From: Prorocentrum cordatum
Lineage: Eukaryota > Sar > Dinophyceae > Prorocentrales > Prorocentraceae
NCBI GenBank assembly: GCA_963575745.1
Contig: CAUYUJ010014331.1
Coordinates: forward strand, 1-64,000
Length of the DNA: 64,000 bases
Direction: 5' to 3'
A program made the translations under genes and the position numbers. The notes beneath the pieces were generated by a model. The model did no database searches. It was given only the letters and a program-made list of their open reading frames with translations, and was not told the DNA's origin. Numbering within the stretch: position 1 is the stretch's first letter; every line of letters begins with the position of its first letter. This document shows positions 62,271 to 64,000 of this stretch, one piece after another.

Positions 62271-62694
62271 GTTTACAACGGACAACAAACTCGCCTACGC
62301 ACAGGGGGGCTGACCCGCGCCTCGCGATTTGAGGCTGCGCTGTAGGCGTGGGTGCAGGTTGTCGGGCCCCGAGGGGGGGGGCCTTTCCGAACAGGTACCT
62401 CCATCCGACAACACGCACACATAGCGCGTCCAGTAGCGCGACAAGTCTGGGGGTCGTATAGGTCTGGGTGCTACTTGTCAGCTCCCGAACAGTACCATGA
62501 AACATTATTCGCCACCACCACCCGGCACCGCCACCGCGCACAGTAATTGGTCCGCGAGCATGGGAAATTCAACATAATATGTGCACTGCCATAACTCCCG
62601 CAGTTGCGGATAAGAGCGAGGAAGCAGCGGGGCCGTCTGCAGTCTCCGAAGTTGGAAGAAGCCCGCCGCAGGCGCCGAATCTTCGTCAAAGCAA
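62271..62694. other. Unassigned stretch
   Basis: No gene or repeat. Confidence 0.35.
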
Positions 62695-62775
62695 TGTGTG
62701 TGGGTCGCGGGTAGGTCGCGGGCGGGTTGCGGGTGGGTCGCGGGCGGGTCGCGGGCATGTGACGGATGGGACGCG
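62695..62775. repeat. 10-bp minisatellite GGGTCGCGGGC
   Basis: About seven units of GGTCGCGGGC. The last bases of the window (63978-64000) carry the same motif inverted. Confidence 0.8.
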
Positions 62776-63129
62776 GGCGGGTCTTGCGCGAGGACGACGA
62801 AATCACCAAACAACAAGCAGCAAAGAAACAGCAGGAATCCTCACACCCATTCGAGGCACTCGCCCACGGATGGTGTAAGACCGCTCGGCCCCCTCATTCT
62901 GGTACTTGTGCCGGCTGAGGCACAAACATACCCCCTGATCTCCAACCATTGACGGTTTCAATCGGGATGGTGTTCTTCGAATTCGGCTTGTGGGACCTGT
63001 TATCGGGCCCCGGGACCATCAAACATGGACCCAGTACAGAACAAAACAACCAGAGAAGGGGTCGGGAGTTCTTGGGCAGGAGGTTGAACAGAACATATCG
63101 GCGGAAGTCATAGGAGAAGACACAACGGA
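62776..63129. other. Unassigned stretch
   Basis: CGGGCCCCGGGACCATCAA (63004) weakly resembles repeat P. No gene. Confidence 0.35.
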
Positions 63130-63245
63130 TGAAACACTCAAATGTTCGGAGGTCCTCGCGGATTTCTTGGAGGCGCCGCCGTGTGGGTCTGGCGCAGATC
63201 CGCGCGGAGCTCCGAAGCGTTTGAGCTGTTGTTTTGTCTTGCCCG
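63130..63245. mobile_element. TIR element B, short copy
   Basis: TTCGGAGGTCCTCGCGGATT, TCTTGG is inverted as AGATCCGCGCGGAGCTCCGA. The centre is reduced to about 25 bp. Confidence 0.65.
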
Positions 63246-63299
63246 ATATCAGGGTCCACATCCGCCACAAGGAGGTCTGCTCTCCAGGTGGCGCATGAC

Positions 63300-63450
63300 T
63301 ATCGGGGCGAGGAAGCCCCGCGCGGACTTCGCGGATGGGCGCTGGAGGCCCCCGTCGGCGGCGCCTCCTCGCGCCAGGGAGGGGCCCAGCGCCGATCCAC
63401 GAAGTCCGCGCCGTCCTCTGAAAGGTTTTTGTTTGTGCCGCGTCCTTGGC
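63300..63450. mobile_element. TIR element B, copy beside G
   Basis: GCGCGGACTTCGCGGATGGG, CGCTGG is inverted as CCCAGCGCCGATCCACGAAG, TCCGCGC. GTTTTTGTTTGTGCCG follows, the outer end of the family. Confidence 0.6.
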
Positions 63451-63452
63451 AT

Positions 63453-63500
63453 CGCTCGGACGTGTGCACTTTTTCTCGGCGAGAACCAGCGTCCGAGCGA
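63453..63500. mobile_element. TIR element G, short copy
   Basis: TCGCTCGGACGTGTGCACTT and CGTCCGAGCGA with about 27 nt between the arms. The first 30 bp are identical to 61886 on. Confidence 0.6.
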
Positions 63501-63654
63501 CGGCAAGCTTCGTCTTGTCATAGATGACTTCCGCCGCTTGTGACGTGTTCAGCTTGCGGCCTCAGAGCTCCCGATCCCAACCCAAGGGGGGGGGGTTCGT
63601 CTGTATCGTTCAGCCGACCCCCATCCCCATCCTCATCCCCTTCGAGACCCCCCC
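63501..63654. other. Unassigned spacer
   Basis: No feature. Confidence 0.3.
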
Positions 63655-63745
63655 AAATTGCCACCCCAGTTGGGGATACCCCCCGCGAAACCCGGAGGGA
63701 GCGGCCTATATCCCCACCCAGGGGGTTAAAATCGGCCAGTGAGGC
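63655..63745 (+). repeat. Dispersed repeat T, copy 3
   Basis: CCACCCCAGTTGGGGATACC, CGAAACCCGGAGGGA, TATATCCCCACCCAGG and AAAATCGGCCAGTG match 2250-2345. Confidence 0.6.
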
Positions 63746-64000
63746 CCAGGCCACGCAGCTGGGGATGGGGGTCGGATACACGATGCTCAGCTCGTCCTGG
63801 ATCCAGGCTTGATGGTGCCGCAGGGCCCGATGGCGGGCCGGCCCCGCAGGCCGAGATCGAGGAACACGCTCAGCTTGAAGCAAGCAGATCGTCGGAGACA
63901 GGGGGACCTGCTCTGGCCCCCGGCGGCTCGTTGCTTCTCGTTGTCGCCGCCGTCCCTCGCCAGCGGCCCGCCCCCGACCCATCCGCGACCCGCCCGCGAC
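63746..64000. other. Unassigned window end
   Basis: No gene. Ends in CCGCGACCCGCCCGCGAC, the inverse of the 10-bp minisatellite at 62695. Confidence 0.4.

Noticed and set aside
1-64000. tRNA and rRNA genes
   Set aside because: No cloverleaf with a T-loop and acceptor stem, and no conserved rRNA stretch, was found by eye; a covariance-model scan would settle it.

Overview
This window looks like nuclear DNA of a dinoflagellate (inference). Three things support this: a 22-nt match, with two transitions, to the dinoflagellate spliced leader at 39662-39683; decayed non-LTR retrotransposons whose reverse transcriptases resemble those common in dinoflagellate genomes; and a GC-rich, gene-poor landscape of short inverted-repeat elements and trinucleotide arrays. 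Species cannot be named. No complete protein-coding gene, tRNA or rRNA could be supported. Long open frames over the GGA, TCC, GAT and CGA arrays or inside tandem repeats are low-complexity artefacts.

Layout. 0-9 kb: small terminal-inverted-repeat (TIR) or fold-back elements, GGA tracts, two minisatellites and an AAT/AAG-rich island between GGA tracts. 9-12 kb: two exon-like fragments and a 151-bp TIR element. 13.2-14.9 kb: a pyrimidine tract, a CTCAGA minisatellite, five 152-bp satellite units and five 53-bp units. 16.4-19.4 kb: tandem repeats, TIR elements, a U6 snRNA-like retrocopy with 19-20 bp target duplications, and a possible RNase H fragment. 20.4-22.3 kb: composite TIR elements and a LINE 3-prime fragment. 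22.5-31.2 kb: dispersed GC-rich repeats, a second U6-like sequence, an 88-bp tandem array, and GAT and CGA arrays. 31.5-32.7 kb: a diverged array of the 13.5-kb satellite in the opposite orientation. 35-38 kb: a segmental duplication in which one copy gained a TIR element and the other gained a GGA tract. 39.6-44.0 kb: the spliced-leader-like sequence followed by a nearly full-length decayed LINE. 44-54 kb: purine tracts, a large fold-back, more TIR elements and a 2-kb GAT region holding an 819-bp-offset duplication. 54.7-55.2 kb: a tandem duplication with one copy filled and one empty for a 162-bp TIR element. 55-64 kb: more copies of the same families, satellite pieces and a GGTTCC minisatellite.

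Nothing here works together as a pathway. The window records transposition, retroposition, satellite turnover and microsatellite growth. Its most informative parts are natural before-and-after pairs: two TIR insertions, a GGA tract between short direct repeats, and a retroposed U6. The letters A to V used for families are local labels. All element calls are by eye from shared sequence and inverted termini.
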